Assembly: GCA_052387235.1 (NCBI GenBank)
Contig: JBQTJJ010000044.1
Span: 1 to 13,542 of the forward strand
Direction of reading: 5' to 3'
DNA from: JBQTJJ01 sp052387235
GTDB lineage: Bacteria > Actinomycetota > Acidimicrobiia > Acidimicrobiales > GCA-2861595
Length of the DNA: 13,542 nucleotides
Both the position numbers and the translations under genes were made by a program. Position 1 is the stretch's first letter. The number at the start of each line of letters is the position of its first letter. Of this stretch, positions 12,730-13,542 are shown piece after piece. The notes under the pieces were generated by a model. It was not told the DNA's origin. It saw nothing but the letters and a program-made list of their open reading frames with translations, and did no database searches.

Positions 12730-13041
12730 ATGAAGACGGAACACCAGCGTTCGATCCTCAACCGCCTCAAGACGGCGAGGGGGCACCTCGACGCCGTGGT
12801 CCGCATGGTCGAGGACGAGGCGTACTGCCCCGAGGTGATGAAGCAGCTGTCGGCCGTGCAGGGGTCGCTCGAGCGGGCCAGCCGGATCGTGCTGCGCAAC
12901 CACCTGGAGACGTGCGTGGCGGCCGCCATGGTCGCCGGGCGCACCGACGAGATCGTCGACGAGCTGATGGAGGCCCTCCGCTACGACCACACCGCCACCG
13001 GGCCGGGGCCGGAGCTCGAGCTCACGGGGGAGGCGCAGTGA
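12730..13041 (+). CDS. csoR: CsoR-family copper-sensing transcriptional repressor
   Basis: A 103-residue all-helical protein of the CsoR/RcnR family. Helix one is HQRSILNRLKTARGHLDAVVRMVED (5-29). The copper site Cys-His-Cys is complete: Cys33 in YCPEV, His58 and Cys62 in NHLETC, matching Cys36/His61/Cys65 of the Mycobacterium tuberculosis protein. Apo-protein binds the operator and Cu(I) binding releases it. The operator described at 12697-12717 lies on its own promoter, so autoregulation together with copA is expected. The start lacks a proper ribosome site, in keeping with a leaderless message. It overlaps the P-type ATPase gene by four bases (GTGA, 13038-13041). A sensor for another metal or for sulfide-type signals (CstR-like) is possible, but the intact Cys-His-Cys set and the neighbour favour copper. 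Confidence 0.9.
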   Translation: MKTEHQRSILNRLKTARGHLDAVVRMVEDEAYCPEVMKQLSAVQGSLERASRIVLRNHLETCVAAAMVAGRTDEIVDELMEALRYDHTATGPGPELELTGEAQ

Positions 13042-13542
13042 CCAGCCACCAGGTCGAGGAGCGGGCGGCCGGCGCGCCCGGGCCGGCGACCGAGGTGGAG
13101 CTGTCCGTGTCGGGCATGACCTGTGGGTCCTGCGCCGCTCGGGTCCAGAAGGTCCTGGCCCGCCAGGCCGGCGTCGAGCGGGCGGCCGTCAACTTCGCCA
13201 CCGGGCGGGCGAGCGTGGTCTTCGACCCCTCCCGCGTCGCCGCCGGCGACCTGGTGGCCGCCGTCGGGAAGATCGGCTACGGCCTCGCTCCCGCCGAGCC
13301 GCCGGCCGACGCAGCCGGCGCCGAGGCCGAGGACGTGCTGGAGCGGATGTGGCTGCGCCGCGTCCTGGTGGCGTGGCCGCTCGGGCTCACGGTGCTGGTC
13401 CTGTCCCTCTGGCTAATGCACGAGCCGTGGGCGCGGTGGTCGGCCTTCGCCCTCACGGTCCCCGTCCAGTTCTGGGCCGGGTACCCGTTCCTGCACCAGG
13501 CGGCGCTGCGGGCCCGGGCCCGCCAGGCCAACATGGACACGC
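13038..13542 (+). CDS. copA: Copper-exporting P-type ATPase, N-terminal part (runs off the window)
   Basis: The first 168 codons of a P1B-type ATPase. A GTG start overlaps the csoR stop. Residues 19-84 form a heavy-metal-associated domain with the site GMTCGSCAARV (26-36, Cys29 and Cys32), which receives Cu(I). After a short linker, the first helix (VLVAWPLGLTVLVLSLWL) and the next hydrophobic segment (FALTVPVQFWAGYPFLHQAA) are seen, followed by RQANMDT, the conserved lead into the third helix. The CPC motif, DKTGT phosphorylation site and nucleotide domain lie beyond the window edge. Gene neighbour and HMA motif support Cu(I) export; silver is also a normal substrate of this group. Expression is expected to follow csoR derepression. 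The symbol is inferred from family and context since the metal-selecting helices are not visible. Confidence 0.85.
   Translation, partial: MTSHQVEERAAGAPGPATEVELSVSGMTCGSCAARVQKVLARQAGVERAAVNFATGRASVVFDPSRVAAGDLVAAVGKIGYGLAPAEPPADAAGAEAEDVLERMWLRRVLVAWPLGLTVLVLSLWLMHEPWARWSAFALTVPVQFWAGYPFLHQAALRARARQANMDT

Noticed and set aside
1..13542. tRNA, rRNA, CRISPR array, insertion sequence or integrase
   Set aside because: No cloverleaf, rRNA-like segment, regularly spaced repeats, transposase motif or terminal inverted repeats were seen on reading both strands.

Overview
The window is about 70% G+C, with GC-rich third codon positions, GTG starts, GGAGG-type ribosome sites and frequent 4-base GTGA/ATGA gene overlaps. 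This fits a high-GC actinobacterium. The mix of families (DUF2182/DUF1326 pair, LVIVD-repeat secreted protein, neocarzinostatin-fold membrane protein, SigE-like ECF factor) suggests an environmental lineage such as Acidimicrobiia, but that placement is inference and no rRNA marker is present.

Left edge, 1-1797. Bases 1-310 hold remnants of two broken genes: a start region knocked out by a one-base frameshift, and a piece of a DUF4143-type C-terminal domain. A hairpin follows. Then comes an intact RNA ligase gene, rtcB (426-1586), with a hairpin right after its stop. A possible promoter leads to a two-gene operon (1798-3244) encoding a DUF2182 membrane protein with Met-rich and Cys/His motifs and a DUF1326 protein with a CxC...CxC cluster, a probable metal (perhaps copper) handling pair.

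Middle, 3280-9741, all on the minus strand. Reading in the direction of transcription: a small secreted protein (9741-9373), a strong hairpin, then a compact five-gene operon: ABC ATPase, ABC-2 type permease, ECF sigma factor, a four-helix membrane protein, and a membrane-anchored protein with two neocarzinostatin-like domains. Four of the five genes overlap or nearly abut, and the last lies 13 bases downstream. After a 289-base gap comes a separately transcribed secreted LVIVD-repeat protein. The operon looks like a sigma-controlled envelope or export module. It has no recognisable zinc-finger anti-sigma gene; the membrane protein directly after the sigma gene is the natural candidate for that role.

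Right, 9742-11752. Bases 9742-10105 hold a possible msrB-like remnant, two small ORFs joined to each other and to the nitrilase by GTGA and ATGA overlaps, and a cluster of direct and inverted repeats. A nitrilase with a complete Glu-Lys-Glu-Cys active site follows. Its unusual low-complexity tail contains two perfect DNA hairpins and overlaps a VOC (glyoxalase-fold) gene.

Right edge, 11753-13542. A secreted protein of unknown function, a minus-strand dimeric alpha/beta-barrel (monooxygenase-like) protein, and the start of a copper-resistance operon: a CsoR repressor with its Cys-His-Cys site and a near-perfect operator overlapping a -10 box, then the N-terminal part of a copper P-type ATPase that runs off the window. 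No tRNA, rRNA, CRISPR array, insertion sequence or origin was seen.
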